From NCBI RefSeq assembly GCF_949987535.1, contig NC_080067.1:55982405-56046404 (forward strand): a stretch of DNA of 64,000 bases, given 5' to 3'. The notes beneath the pieces were generated by a model that was given only the letters and a program-made list of their open reading frames with translations, searched no databases and was not told the DNA's origin. Made by a program: the position numbers and the translations under genes. The stretch is from Balaenoptera acutorostrata. Lineage: Eukaryota; Chordata; Mammalia; Artiodactyla; Balaenopteridae. Position 1 is the stretch's first letter. Each line of letters opens with the position of its first letter. Shown one piece after another: positions 1-11,230 of this stretch.

Positions 1-559
1 TTAAAAAAAACAGTCCGCTGCCTTTCCTTTCCTTTCCCTCTTCAGGTCTTAGTCTTCTCTTCCCTACAATCAAGGTACAGCCTTCACATCTGCTGCTAGG
101 AGCCCCACGGTTCCAGCTGCTGAGGGGCAGCTGGTGCCAGGAGGTGGGCAGGGAGGGGGATGGGAGGAAGCAGCTGGCTCACTGGCCCCGTCTAGGAATC
201 GTCAAGAATGGCTGTGTTTGGGGTGTTTTACGTACTGGGATTTCACACAAGAGCTCATTCAGAAAAGCAGCTCTTGGGGGCAGGGCGGGGAACAGTAACG
301 ACAATGTTTTTCTTCAAGTGTGAAAACTGCTGGTCTAGGTTATTGACACACAGTCTACACGTCCATCCATGATCGTGCAGATATGTGTTACCCACGCCCC
401 AATAAAGCTGGTGGTGCCAGCGATGCCCTCCTCCAATCTAATGTGAAGCTAAAGAACGTGATGGGAGGGATATGTTTCCAACACAGCACAAGCTAGTTCA
501 CTCTTAGCTTGAGAGTACACTCTATTCTCAATTCTAAATACATTTTAAAAATACACCTC

Positions 560-895
560 GGGGCTTCCCTGGTGGCGCAGGGATTGAGAATCTGCCTGCC
601 AATGCAGGGGACACGGGTTCGAGCCCTGGTCTGGGAGGATCCCGCATGCCGCGGAGCAACTGGGCCCGTGAGCCACAACTGCTGAGCCTGCGCGTCTGGA
701 GCCTGTGCTCCGCAACAAGAGAGGCCGCGACAGTGAGAGGCCCGCGCACCGCGATGAGGAGTGGCCCCCTCTTGCCACAACTAGAGAAAGCCCTCGCACA
801 GAAACGAAGACCCAACACAGCCAAAAATAAATAAATAAATAAATAAATTAGTTTAAAAAAAAAAAACTAAATGGGAAGCATCTCTTTAAAAAAAA
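560..895 (+). mobile_element. CHR-type tRNA SINE (CpG-rich, cetacean type) with extended 3' tail
   Basis: It begins 'gggcttccctggtggcgcag', contains the pol III B-box-like 'ggttcgagccctgg', and ends in an (AAAT)n tail at about 824-848. Many CpGs are intact, which suggests a young insertion. The target-site duplication 'aaaatacacctc' lies at 548-559 and again at about 896-907. The second copy is 48 bp beyond the (AAAT)n tail, so the inserted unit also carries a non-SINE stretch and a second A-rich run (849-895). See findings. Confidence 0.93.
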
Positions 896-1302
896 AAAAT
901 ACACCTCTATACAGATGCTCCTTGGTTAAGAGCGATGAATCCTGCTTCACCTACTAAATGCCATCCTATGCTTATAAATTAAGAAAAATCAAATTTTCTA
1001 CCTAATGTCAAAACACATACCCAAAAAGTATGATTGTCAACGGCATACAGTCCATTCTCCCAAGTTGTAACCAGCTCTGCTGCCAGAAGTCTTCCTTCTA
1101 CTTCTCATTACTGGGGTCTCATGGAATGCCATTCTCACTCAAGGATTCCTCCTGGGAAAAATTAATTTCTCCCTCGTCCATATTCCCATAGGGCCCCACC
1201 TCCATGTCTCCTCCAGCAGTGATTCCAGTTTGCTTGGTTATTTATGGATGTCACTCCTGCTGGGTTTGGGGTGGAGCAGGGAGGGCGATGTGAAAGAGGG
1301 GA

Positions 1303-1409
1303 ACCTAACATTTATTGCATCATTTCTATGTTCCAGGCTCTACGCTAAATGCTTTACAGGCATCGTTTCCTGTAGTCCTCACAATAATCCTATGAGATAG
1401 GTACTATTT
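1303..1409 (-). repeat. MIR fragment, left half (split by a SINE)
   Basis: It shows the reverse-oriented MIR 3' core: 'aacatttattgc', 'ttccaggctctacgctaaatgctttacaggcat' in diverged form, then 'cctcacaataatcctatgagataggtact'. The element continues at 1706 after a younger SINE. Confidence 0.75.
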
Positions 1410-1705
1410 ATTTTTAATTAATTATTTTTATTTTTTATTTTTTGGCTGTGTTGGGTCTTCGTTTCTGTGCGAGGACTTCCTCTAGTTGCGGCAAGCGGGG
1501 GCCACTCTTCATCGCGGTGCGCGGGCCTCTCACCATCGTGGCCTCTCTTGTTGCGGAGCAGAGGCTCCAGACGCACAGGCTCAGTAGTTGTGGCTCACGG
1601 GCCTAGTTGCTCCGCGGCACGCGGGATCCTCCCAGACCAGGGCTCGAACCCGTGTCCCCTGCATTGGCAGGCAGATTCTCAACCACTGCGCCACCAGGGA
1701 AGCCG
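1410..1705 (-). mobile_element. CHR-type tRNA SINE (CpG-rich subtype)
   Basis: Reverse copy: the A-rich tail reads as 'tatttttaattaatt' at the left, and the head 'ccaccagggaagcc' ends at about 1705. It is flanked by a direct repeat 'aggtactattt' (1399-1409 and 1706-1716) and splits an older MIR. High CpG content suggests recent insertion. The body open frame seen here is a SINE artefact. Confidence 0.93.
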
Positions 1706-1830
1706 AGGTACTATTTTTATCCCAATTCTACAGATAGGTATAGGGGATTTTTTTGTTACTTGGCTCAGGCTACATGGTGCTAGAGTCCTCAGGATCTGAA
1801 TCCTAGCTCTCTGGCTCCTAGGATAAGGTC
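1706..1830 (-). repeat. MIR fragment, right half
   Basis: It continues the MIR interrupted at 1409: 'tatcccaattctacagatagg' and then 'ctgaatcctagctctctggctcc', a reverse-strand MIR body. Confidence 0.7.
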
Positions 1831-2684
1831 TGTGGTCATTATTCCTTCTAGTGAGGAACCTGTGGGGCTCAACTGTGTCTTACTGTTATTAACCTTACTT
1901 GCTTTACAAGACCCGCTTTGCTTTGTCACTGTCTCATCACCCTGCATTTCCAGCCAACACACTGGCAGCTTGGGGTTGGGACTGTGGTGAGGTGAGGGTT
2001 AGGGTTAAAAAGCTTTGCTCTGTGTTCCTAGCTTTGAAATATTTAGCATCTACAATATCCTATCAGGTGATTTTTTTTTTTCCTTAGGATAATAGGATTC
2101 TGGAACCTGCATCTCAGTCCACTGCTACCTCCCCAATATCCTTATTTCAAAGGACTCTTTCATCAGAATTTAGGTAGAAAACACTGCAGGAAAAGGACAA
2201 TAAAATGAGTACAGCTGCTAATTCAAAATGCCACAGACTGTCCACTCCACATCTGTAAATTTATTTCTAAAAATGGGTAAATGGCACAGCAGAACAAATA
2301 AATAAGTAAAACATTCACTATAAAAACCTTCTTTTCGGGAAATATTTACATATTTTGAATAATGAATCACACCATCTTGCTTTATCCTTTAAATGCACCC
2401 TTTGATTCTGCTCACACTTATTGAACACTACAATGGACAGTGGCAAAAAACACAGTCTGTGACCTCTCACAAGGAAGATGGGTGATAAAATAATTGCAAA
2501 CCCAGTGATTCTAATATCACGCTATATGTAAAATTCATTCATATAAAACTAGTGTAAACAAAAACAGACTAGGTTGGTATGAAGATCCTAAGCAGGGGCT
2601 AAAAGTTCCCTGGTATCTCCTTGTCCACATGCTTTGTTGATTAGCAATAGTTTTAAGCAACACTAAGATCACTTCAAGATAAAG

Positions 2685-3880
2685 ACCTGAATGTGAGACC
2701 TGAAACTGTAAAACTCCTAGAAAAAAAACATAGGCAGTATGCTCTTTGACAATGGTCTTAGCTATATCTGTCAGGATATGTCTCCTCAGGCAAGGGCAAC
2801 AAAAGCAAAAATAAACAAGTGGGACTACATCAAACCAAAAAGCTTCTGAACAGCAAAGGAAGCCATCAACAAAACAAAAAGACAACCTACTAAATGGGAG
2901 AAGATATTTGCAAATCATATATTCAATATGGGGTTAATATTCAAAATATATAAAGAACACATATAACTTAACAACAAAAAAACAAACGACCCAGTTTAAA
3001 AATGAGCAGAGGAGATGAATAAACATTTTTCCAAGAAGACATATAGATGGCCAACAGGCACATGAAAAGATGTTCAACATCACTAATTATTAGGGAAATC
3101 CAAATCAAAACCACAATGAGATATCACCTCATGCCTGTTAGAATGGCTATTATCAAAAAGGCAAGAAATAACAAGTGTTGGTGAAGATGTGGAGAAAAGG
3201 GAACCCTCAGTGCACTTTTGGTGGGACTGTAAATTGGTGCAGCCACTTTGGAAAACAGTGTGGAGGTTCCTCAAAAAATTAAGACTAGAACTAACTACCA
3301 TATGATCCAGCTCTCCCATTTATGGGTATTTATCCAAAGAATACAAAACACTAATTAAAAAAGATATATGCACCCTATGTTCATTGTAGCATTATTTATA
3401 ATAGCCAAGATATGAAAACAACCAAAGTGCCCATCAATGAATGAATGGATAAAAAAGATGTGGTATATACAATAGAATATAACTCAGCCATAAAAAAGAT
3501 GAAATCTCACCATTTGCACAATATAAATGGACCTTGAGGGTATTATGCTAAGTGAAATAAGTCGGAGAAAAACAAATACTATATGATTTCACTCATTTGT
3601 GGAATATAAAAAAAACAAACAAAAGAGCAAAAAAAGAGAACAAACCTACCAAAGCAAACCAAACACGTAGATACAGAGAACAGAGCAGTGGTTGCCAGAG
3701 GGGAAGGGCCAGGCTTTGGTGGGGGAGGATGAAATGGGTAAAGGAGGTCAACTCTATGGAGACAGATGGAAACGAAATTTTGGTGACTGTAGTGTATACA
3801 GAAGTAGAAATATACTGTTGTACACATGAAACTTACATAACGTTATAAATCTATGTAACCTCAAAAAAAAATAATAAATA
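2685..3880 (+). mobile_element. 5'-truncated L1, 3' end of ORF2 plus 3' UTR
   Basis: A sense-strand L1 tail with recognisable ORF2 C-terminal wording: 'tgtggagaaaagggaaccctc', 'tatttataatagccaagat', 'gtgcccatcaatgaatgaat', 'gctaagtgaaataagtc'. It ends in an A-rich tail at about 3863-3880. A 16-bp target-site duplication 'atcacttcaagataaa' sits at 2669-2684 and 3881-3896. Reading frames are broken and it is not mobile. Confidence 0.93.
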
Positions 3881-3896
3881 ATCACTTCAAGATAAA

Positions 3897-4920
3897 CCAA
3901 AGGAAAGATAATTCTCAACTACATTTGACATTTCAAAGGGCACTGCTAAGAGGAACCACATGGAAGCCCGGGCTTGTGTAAAGAGCTGACAAAGGTTTCA
4001 GCACCCTCTCTTCCCCGGTGCTGGCTCCTCTCTCCCTCTGCACCACCTTCCCTTTCCCATGTTTATTCCTTATTCTCCTTCATCCAAATGTAGTTACTCT
4101 CTGCAAAAGACTACTTTGAAAAAAATCACTGTTGAATATTGAACTTTGATTTTCCTGTCCTTAATACAAAGTTTGTCAGTTTATGCCCTTAGAAGTCTCT
4201 CCCTCTCTCAACAAAAGAGCCCACCAAACAAAGTTATTTTTATTTCCATGTTGCTCTTGGCTCATTTTCTTTTGTGCGTCAGAGGCTTTCAAAAGGTTCC
4301 CAACTCTAGATCCAGAAAGCTCAAAAAATGATTGAGTACAGGATAAAAGATTCCTCTCATCCAGAGGGGAGCCTGAGGTCATAGGTAGGCATCCCCAGCA
4401 GCTGGGGAAAGAATCCGGGGTTCTGAAGCCCTGAGCAGCAAGACTTTCCAGGACCCACAGTCGGCCACAAGCTTCTGCCCCATCTGCCCGGAACATAGCC
4501 CAGGACTTTATTTAGCAGATTAGCTCTGGAATGGTCATAATGATTATTAAAATGTTGAAGCGTTTCCCCCCGACTGGCAAATACTGCCCCCTACCAAAAT
4601 ACACACCTTGGCCGCCCCAGGCCCTCTCAGGATCCCTGTCCCAAACTCCTTACAATCAAGAGGCAAGGAGACCAGTAGAAAGTCTCCAGGACCCTGCCCC
4701 AGTGCTCACAGAGCTGGACATAACCACACTCCACTTTAATTTCCTCTACTGAAAAATAAGGGCATTGAACTGATTCTCTGGGTTGTACTTTGATTGCAAT
4801 TATGTCAAATTATTTATCTCTGAGGACAAGGACAAGATAGGAATATAACAATATGAAAAAAGTTCATCTGTTAGGAGGGTGGACTCTCGGGTTATATTTT
4901 TCTGATGAGACAGCAGTGCC
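3897..4920. other. Unique sequence, no feature seen
   Basis: No repeat or exon was recognised between the L1 and the next MIR. Short open frames on both strands lack splice context or family similarity. Confidence 0.5.
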
Positions 4921-5150
4921 AAAACCCTGGGTTCAGGATGCCTGGGATGGAACCCCAGCTCTGCCATGGGCTAATTGTATAATCTCGCTGTGCCTCAAAT
5001 TATCTCATCTATAAAATGGGGATGGTAGGACTATTACCTACTTCACAGGGTTGTTTTGAGAATAAAATGTACTCATGTTTGTAAAACGCTTAGAATAGTA
5101 CCTAGCGCGCAGTAAGCACCTTTAAGTGTTGATTAAATAAGCAAATCATG
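4921..5150 (+). repeat. MIR
   Basis: Near full-length sense MIR: 'ggaaccccagctctgcca', 'gtgcctcaaattatctcatctataaaatgggga', 'ctacttcacagggttgttttgag', 'cttagaatagtacct', ending 'agtaagcacctttaagtgttga'. Confidence 0.85.
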
Positions 5151-5698
5151 TTATTCTGTCCCAGAATGTTTGTTCAATAAATTCAAAAATTAAGCAACTT
5201 TCACAACACAAAGGAAAAAAATAACTGTGACAGTATGAAACACTTACATATCCATATACTGTTGTTTAAAAACCCAGCACTAAAACATCTGAGATCCAGA
5301 TTTTACACTGCACTGTGAATTTAGGGAAACTAACACATTGGAAGGCATTTCCACTGCAGCATGAGATATGATTTGTACCACTCCTTTTCTAATCAGCAAT
5401 GTCACAGGCTTATGGGAAATTTAGGTTACAAGTTTCTCATTTTAACCCTGCAAAAACACTTACCCACACCCTGGTGGGAGAATACATTTTATTTTGTGGT
5501 GCTAAGACTTAAAGGATTATAAACATAAAACCAGGCCTCGCACAGCTACAGCTTCTCTCGCAGACACAATGACTCAAACTAAGAGTTTAAAGGGCCATAT
5601 CTTATGTGCTGGGTCCTCTGGCATCAATCTTTAAAAACACCTAGAGTGGAAAAGAAACTGCTACACCTAGCAGCTAGCTTGATCAAAACTCCTTTTAG

Positions 5699-6098
5699 GG
5701 GACTTCCCTGGTGGCGCAGTGGTTAAGAATCCACCTGCCAATGCAGGGGACACAGGTTTGATCCCTGGTCTGGGAAGATCCCACATGCCGCAGAGCAACT
5801 AAGCCCGTGCGCCACATCTACTGAGCCTGCGCTCTAGAGCCCACGAGTCACAACTACTGAGTTCACGAGCCACAACTACTGAGCCTGCATGCCACAACTA
5901 CTGAAGCCCGCACGCCTAGAGCCCAAGCTCCAAAACAAGAGAAGCCACAGCAACGAGAAGCCCGAGCACCTCAACGACGAGTAGCCCCCGCTCACCACAA
6001 CTAGAGAAAGCCCGAGCGCAGCAACGAAGACCCAACTCAGCCAAAATTAAATAAATAAATTTATTTATATTAAAAAAAGAACATTAAAAAAAAAAGCA
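5699..6098 (+). mobile_element. Long-subtype CHR tRNA SINE
   Basis: It starts 'gggacttccctggtggcgca' and carries three copies of 'cacaactactgag' in the body, which makes it longer than the CpG-rich subtype. It ends in an (AAAT)n/A-rich tail. The duplication 'aactccttttag' flanks it (ending 5698, and at 6099-6110). Confidence 0.93.
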
Positions 6099-6240
6099 AA
6101 CTCCTTTTAGTTACTAAAAGGCTGCCACAACCTGAGCTCAAGCATAATTCAGAAACATGCTACTGCACTGCTAAGGAGACAAAAGTATTTCATTTTTCTG
6201 TTAGAGGTTAAGGAGAGGAAACTATCAACAATAACTCCAG

Positions 6241-6374
6241 GGAATTCCCTGGTGGTCCAGTGGTTAAGACTCAGAGCTTTCACTGCCCAGGGTGTGGATT
6301 CAATCCCTGGTCCGGAAACTAAGATCCCACAAGCTGCCCGGTGTGGCCAAAAAAAACCAAAATCAAAACAAAAC
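6241..6374 (+). mobile_element. Short tRNA SINE (CHR-related, about 110 bp plus tail)
   Basis: It starts 'ggaattccctggtggtccag', has the B-box-like 'ggattcaatccctggtccgg', ends 'gtgtggccaaaaaaaacc', and continues into A-rich sequence. No clean target-site duplication was seen. Confidence 0.85.
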
Positions 6375-6757
6375 CAAAAACTCCCTTACCTGTTTCTCCC
6401 ACTTAATAGCTAAACCTCACAGTACCTTTACACACAAATTTAAATAGCTCACGAGTTTATCCTCATAGAGTAATGTATTAGACCTTTCCTGATGGAGGTA
6501 AGATTTACTAAACACAGTCTGGCTACAGCTTTTCAATTTTCTTCTTTAAAAGTGAATTTCTCTAAAGCTATGAGAAGGAATTCAAACTTTGCTTAGTGAG
6601 AAAACTAAAGCTTGCATTACAATCATTATCATTAAAATGTTATTAAAACCCTAAAAAAAATGAAAAGGGTTTTGTGGAGGGATAGTGGTGATGGTAACAC
6701 AATAATATAAAAATACTTAATGACACTGAACAGTATACCAAAAAATAGTTAAAATGA

Positions 6758-7068
6758 GGACTTCTCTGGTGGCGCAGTGGTTAGGAATCCACCTGCCAAC
6801 GCAGGGGACACGGGTTCGAGCCCTGGTCTGGGGAGATCCCACATGTCGTGGAGCAGCTGGGCCCCTGCGTCACAACCGCTGAGACTGCACTCTGGTGCCC
6901 GCGAGCCACAACTGCCGAGCCCGTGTGCCTAGAGTCTGTGCTCCGCAACAGGAGAAGCCACCGCAGTGAAGAGTGGACCCCGCTCTCCACAACTGAGACG
7001 GCCCATGCGCAGCAATGAAGACCCAATGCAACCAAGAATAAATAAATAAATTTATTTTAAAAAAAAAA
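6758..7068 (+). mobile_element. CHR-type tRNA SINE
   Basis: Head 'ggacttctctggtggcgcag' and B-box-like 'gggttcgagccctggtctgg', with the tail '(aata)n tttattttaaaa'. The flanking duplication 'gttaaaatga' lies at 6748-6757 and 7069-7078. Confidence 0.92.
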
Positions 7069-8049
7069 GTTAAAATGACAAATTTTATGTTATGTGTATC
7101 TTAGCACAATAAAAATAAAGTGAAATAAAATAACTAAAAAAAAACCCTGTAAGACTTAAAGGTAAATGAAATTTATAACAAATGATTTTCAATTAAGAAA
7201 CACACATTTAGTAATCAGACACCTTCTAAGGAGCAGGGTCCCCCACGACCTAGTTTTAAGTGCATCAACAAGCCTAAATGAGTGTTACACAGCACTTCTC
7301 GCCATGGTTCACAAATATTCTGACATCAGGGACAAACATGGTAAAGACACACTTTCCTCAAAGCCTTAACTATTCACACTTTTTATATTGATTGTGAATT
7401 ATACTAGATCCTGAGAAGACAGGCTGGGAGCTCAGACAATTAGTGAAAAGATCCTCAAACAACATTTAAAGGCTGTGTACAAATTCAAGCTAAAAGCCTG
7501 TGTACAATTCACTTGTATGTATGTTATCACAAAACATTTAATACTATTAAAAATTTAAGAAATTCTTATTCAAATAGGCAGTGTGTAATTGTGGAGTCTG
7601 TTAATAGTTCAAGCTGTAGATTCTTTCCATTCTTTACACTTTCACTGCACCACCTTAACTGGCCATTTAACACAGCACAGAGGTCTCTGGATACCTGGTC
7701 TCCCCAAAGCCCTGAGAAAGCACTCAAAGGGCGATCTAAACTGCAACAGGCAGGCCTGGCAGATAAAGTTAAGGGAACTCCTCATTCTGGGGAAAAACCT
7801 AGCGATAATCAAATGCAGAAACCCTTATGGTCAGTAAGAATCTACCTGCGTTTAGTACTTCACAGAGGAAGTAAAGAAGGCAATAATCGGAGACTAGGAG
7901 AAGGAGCAAATATAGGCGTGGCGGTAGCTCTGGACTGATTCTACAAGGGTAGTTCTGAAGGGCTTAACAAAATCCTATTCAAGGCTTGGAGCACCACGCT
8001 CTTGGATCTGAGACCTAAGTCCCACATACCTGGAGCTGGAGCGAGAAAA

Positions 8050-8960
8050 ACAAGTCCCTTCACACTCGCCCAGCTCCTTGCCCCCCACCTTGCCCTGCCC
8101 GACCCCGGCGTCATCACTTCGTGGGCGCCGCAGCGGGCAGCTGTGTGGCCACACGCCCAGGACCGTGCATCTGGCGGGCTGGGCTCCAAGCCTCGGAACG
8201 CAGCACTTCCTGGTTGGTCCGGGATGCTGGTCCCATCGCGCCCGCCATCCCGGTCATCCCATAGCGCACGCGAACCCTCGGGCGCGCAAGATGACCTGGG
8301 GTCACCGGACACACTGTACTGGGGGCCCCCGCGGCGAGGGAGCTGGGCACATCCTGCAGAGGACGCCCCCAACTTCGGCCCGGAGCCAGCGCGGCTCCGC
8401 GCGCCTGACAGCCGCCCGCCCCGGCAAAAGTGAGCGCCGAAGTTGTCAGCATCGACTCTGCAGGAACCCGGGACGAAGGCGTGCACAGGAGGACCCCGGA
8501 GGCTGCCAGGGAGGCCGCTCCCGCGAGGCCGCACGGAGCTGGCGTCCGCCGCCGGCGCCACTGCCAAGGTTCCGTCCAAGTTGGGCGGGGAGCGGCCAGC
8601 TGCCCGGGGCCGGCGGGAGGAGGGACGGAGCGCGAGCGCACCGGAAACCGGCTCCCGCGGGAGCTCTGCGCGCCCCAGCCGCGGCGCGGCTCCTACCTGT
8701 GGGGCGAGGGCGGCCGGCCGCGGGAACCTGCGCGCTGGCGGCGAATTCTCGGGGCTCGGGCGCAGCTGGCACCGCTGGAGGCAGGGGAGGGGGTAAGGAA
8801 GGAGGGCCTGAGTGGGGACCGCGCCGTCGCCCGGAACTCGGCGCCGGGATTCGCGCTGGCCCCGGAGGGGTGGGGCGAGGCGGTGTCGGTCCGGGTGCGT
8901 CGCGGCGCAAGCTGGCCGCCATCTCTGGGCAGGAGGTCTCCGGCCGCTGGGCCTCTCTCC
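8050..8960 (-). promoter_or_regulatory. PLD1: CpG-island promoter, probably of PLD1
   Basis: This is the only long GC- and CpG-rich stretch in an otherwise AT-rich window. It contains GC boxes (for example 'ggcgggg' near 8584 and 'cgcccgccccgg' near 8414). A YY1-type site, 'agatggcggc' on the minus strand (8924-8915), is in the orientation and place typical of sites just downstream of a transcription start. Two strong minus-strand splice donors follow at 8697/8696 and 8030/8029. No TATA box was noted. Long open frames on both strands here are expected from GC-rich sequence. The assignment to PLD1 rests on orientation and on the TMEM212 neighbour, not on coding sequence. Confidence 0.72.
8697..8930 (-). 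other. PLD1: Putative non-coding first exon of PLD1 (start approximate)
   Basis: On the minus strand the sequence reads CCCCACAG|GTAGGAG across 8697/8696, a good donor. The 5' end is placed near 8930 only because the YY1-type motif at 8924-8915 usually lies within the first tens of bases of a transcript. An ATG inside that motif opens a long GC-driven frame, which could be an upstream ORF if the transcript starts above it. PLD1 coding exons would lie to the left of the window. Confidence 0.45.
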
Positions 8961-9048
8961 TGGTCCCTATTTCTGATTCTCTCTTCTCCCAGAGTTTCAG
9001 AACTCAACCGCATTAACCTAGGGAACGTTCACTAGCATTTTTATTTTT

Positions 9049-9372
9049 CAGGTACTCTTGAGCCTCCAAGGGCCCAGACACTGTTGTAGGAGCTTTGCCT
9101 AGATTATCTTATCCTTCTCTATCGCAGCTGGTAGCCAGAATTGGTCTATTTTACAAGTAGGGGAGAAGAGCCAAAAAGTGTAATAACTTGCCTGGGGTGA
9201 CGCAATTAAGAAGTAGGAGCTTTGTTGATGTCATCCATAAGGCTTCTATCAACTCCCTGGCGGTAGGTGTTATCACTAATGTACAAGCAAAGGAAACTGA
9301 GACTCAGAAAAGTGAAGTAACCAGCCTAAGGTCACCCAGTCAAGAACGTAGGAGACTAGAATTTGTGTCTTG
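9049..9372 (-). repeat. Two adjacent diverged MIR fragments
   Basis: Two reverse MIR-like blocks. The first is about 9049-9220, with 'cagacactgttgtaggagctttgcctagattatctt' in diverged form and 'taacttgcctggggtgacgcaatta'. The second is about 9260-9372, with 'ggaaactgagactcagaaaagtgaagtaacc' and 'aaggtcacccagtcaagaa'. The direct repetition could be two insertions or a local duplication. Confidence 0.65.
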
Positions 9373-10544
9373 ATGTCTTTGAAACTCAAGCTGGGTATAA
9401 TTCAGGAATCTTGGTATAAAATAATAAACCAGGAGTAAAACATGGAAAATTTCCCATTCCACCCACTGAACTGTCCAAATACAGCGATTTTGATGTCCAC
9501 TTAGAACAAAGTCTTAAGAAAAAAAAAGAATCAGTTGTCATGTGGCTTGACTAGCAGCCATTTTGGAATATAGTTTTGAATATAGGCCACCCTAACCTCA
9601 TTACACAGTGTTGCTTTCTGCCAAAGCCAAAGGAAGTTATTGCCTCCACATACCCCAAACTGTTAATAATGATGGCTTCTTTAAAGCATTTAGTGGATAC
9701 TGCGCGGCCGAGACTGGCTGAGTTACATAATGTCTTACTGCACACGTGGAACTACATGAAGTGAAAAATATAATAGTCCAGTCCAAAGTAGGGGAGGAGA
9801 AGTGAAATTATACTGTAGTCTGGAACTCTGTTTTCCTGTAACCTATAGTTGCTCAGCTCTCCCTGGACTACATTTTTCCCTCTTGAGCACATGTTTTCCT
9901 AATGATAGAAGAGTCACACTGCCTTCACTCTTTCCTTGTTGACAGAAATGATTGATGTCTTTTGAATCCTATGATACAGAATTTTACAGTTAAACACATG
10001 GCCCTCTGAGCAAGCAGAGTATTGCCTAAGAGGACTTTGGCAAGTGTAAGGCAAGCATGTTACCAAAAGGCTGAATACCCTTTCCTCCCCTTATTTCTCA
10101 AGTTTTATTAGTCACAGGTGATTTGATAAGTATTATACACACAAGTAATGCACTCTTACAAGCTTGTCTTTAGAAATTATAACACTTTTGATTGAGAACC
10201 AGCAGGCTATAAAATTGCATCCCAAATTCGAAGTGTCATCGTTAAAACATTTGGCAATAGGTTTTTCTATTAACTATAATAAGAAATAAAATTATTTAAG
10301 TGCCCTCACAGTAATTGAATTTCTGCTTCCCTGAGCTAGAGGAATAACATAGAAAAAGACCATATGTTGTTTAGAGATAAACTTAAGCTATGGACTGTCA
10401 AATATAAGTTTTATATGTAGTATGATTCTGTATGTGATTATTTCTGTTGTCCTGAGAGATTTGCTGATGGTTGGTGGTTGTTTTTCCAAATCTTGCATAT
10501 CTTCAGAGATGTCAAGAAAAAAACGACTATGGAATCCTGTTATA
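9373..10544. other. Unique intergenic sequence, no feature seen
   Basis: No repeat family or exon was recognised. It is AT-rich with scattered short frames only. Confidence 0.45.
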
Positions 10545-11230
10545 TATCCATCTGGATACATATTTGACATTTTTATCACACAAGTGGTATTCTAAATCCT
10601 CTTCAATTTTTATCTTTTCTTCTCAGTATAAAAGTAATATATGCCCATTTTATAATTTTTACATTTATAATTTACAAAAATACAAGGTTTTGGAGACTAC
10701 AGAAAATAATTTTTTTAATTAAAATTACCTTTAGTCTCCCCCTCCACACACACCCATTATTAACATTTTGCTGTATTTCCTTTTTGTTTTCTATACATAA
10801 AGATTTGTTACAAAATTAACACCACCTATACAAACAATTTTGAATCCTGTTTATCTCACTGAATATTTATAAATTGAGTATTTTTTTTACCATCGCTAAA
10901 TTAAAAAAATATATATAGTGGTTGAAGAATATTCTAATTATTTACTTATCTGCTCATCTATTGGTGGCTTTTAGAATGTTTCCAGACTTTCTGGAAGTTT
11001 TAAGTCATTCAGGAATGAACACTGTGAATACCCATCTTTGCTGAGACTAGGGACCTAAGAATGGAACTACTGGATCAATATTTATAAACATTTTTGAAAC
11101 TCTGTGAGATGCTGCAAAAATACCTTCCAATATTAAGTATAATCTTGCTTATAATTTGGAAATGTGATGGACCAAAATTATATATTGTTTTAATCAGCAT
11201 TTCTTCAATAATCAATAACGATGAAAACTT
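10545..11230. repeat. Possible ancient L1-derived sequence
   Basis: Phrases such as 'aaaagtaatatatgcccatttt', 'tctatacataaagatttgttacaaaatt' and 'gaatggaactactggatcaat' resemble the 3' part of very old L1 elements. I cannot name a subfamily, and the boundaries are guesses. Confidence 0.35.

Larger units (their letters stand above)
1..8696 (-). other. PLD1: Putative first intron of PLD1 (3' part runs off window)
   Basis: No coding exon is visible here. The interval lies directly downstream, on the minus strand, of a CpG-island exon with a good splice donor at 8697/8696. TMEM212 lies beyond on the plus strand, and PLD1 is its known divergent neighbour in human 3q26. So this is inferred to be the long first intron of phospholipase D1, not shown by coding sequence. 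Content: unique DNA at 1-547, 908-1300, 1830-2668, 3897-4900, 5150-5684, 6375-6747 and 7079-8030, and the repeats listed separately. The telomere-like 'gggttagggtta' near 1993 is only two units long. Confidence 0.5.

Noticed and set aside
1985..2006. Interstitial telomere repeat
   Set aside because: Only two GGGTTA units.
8078..9016. 312-residue open frame in the CpG island and overlapping long frames on both strands
   Set aside because: High GC removes stop codons in all frames. The products are Ala/Pro/Arg/Gly-rich with no domain, and splice donors lie within.
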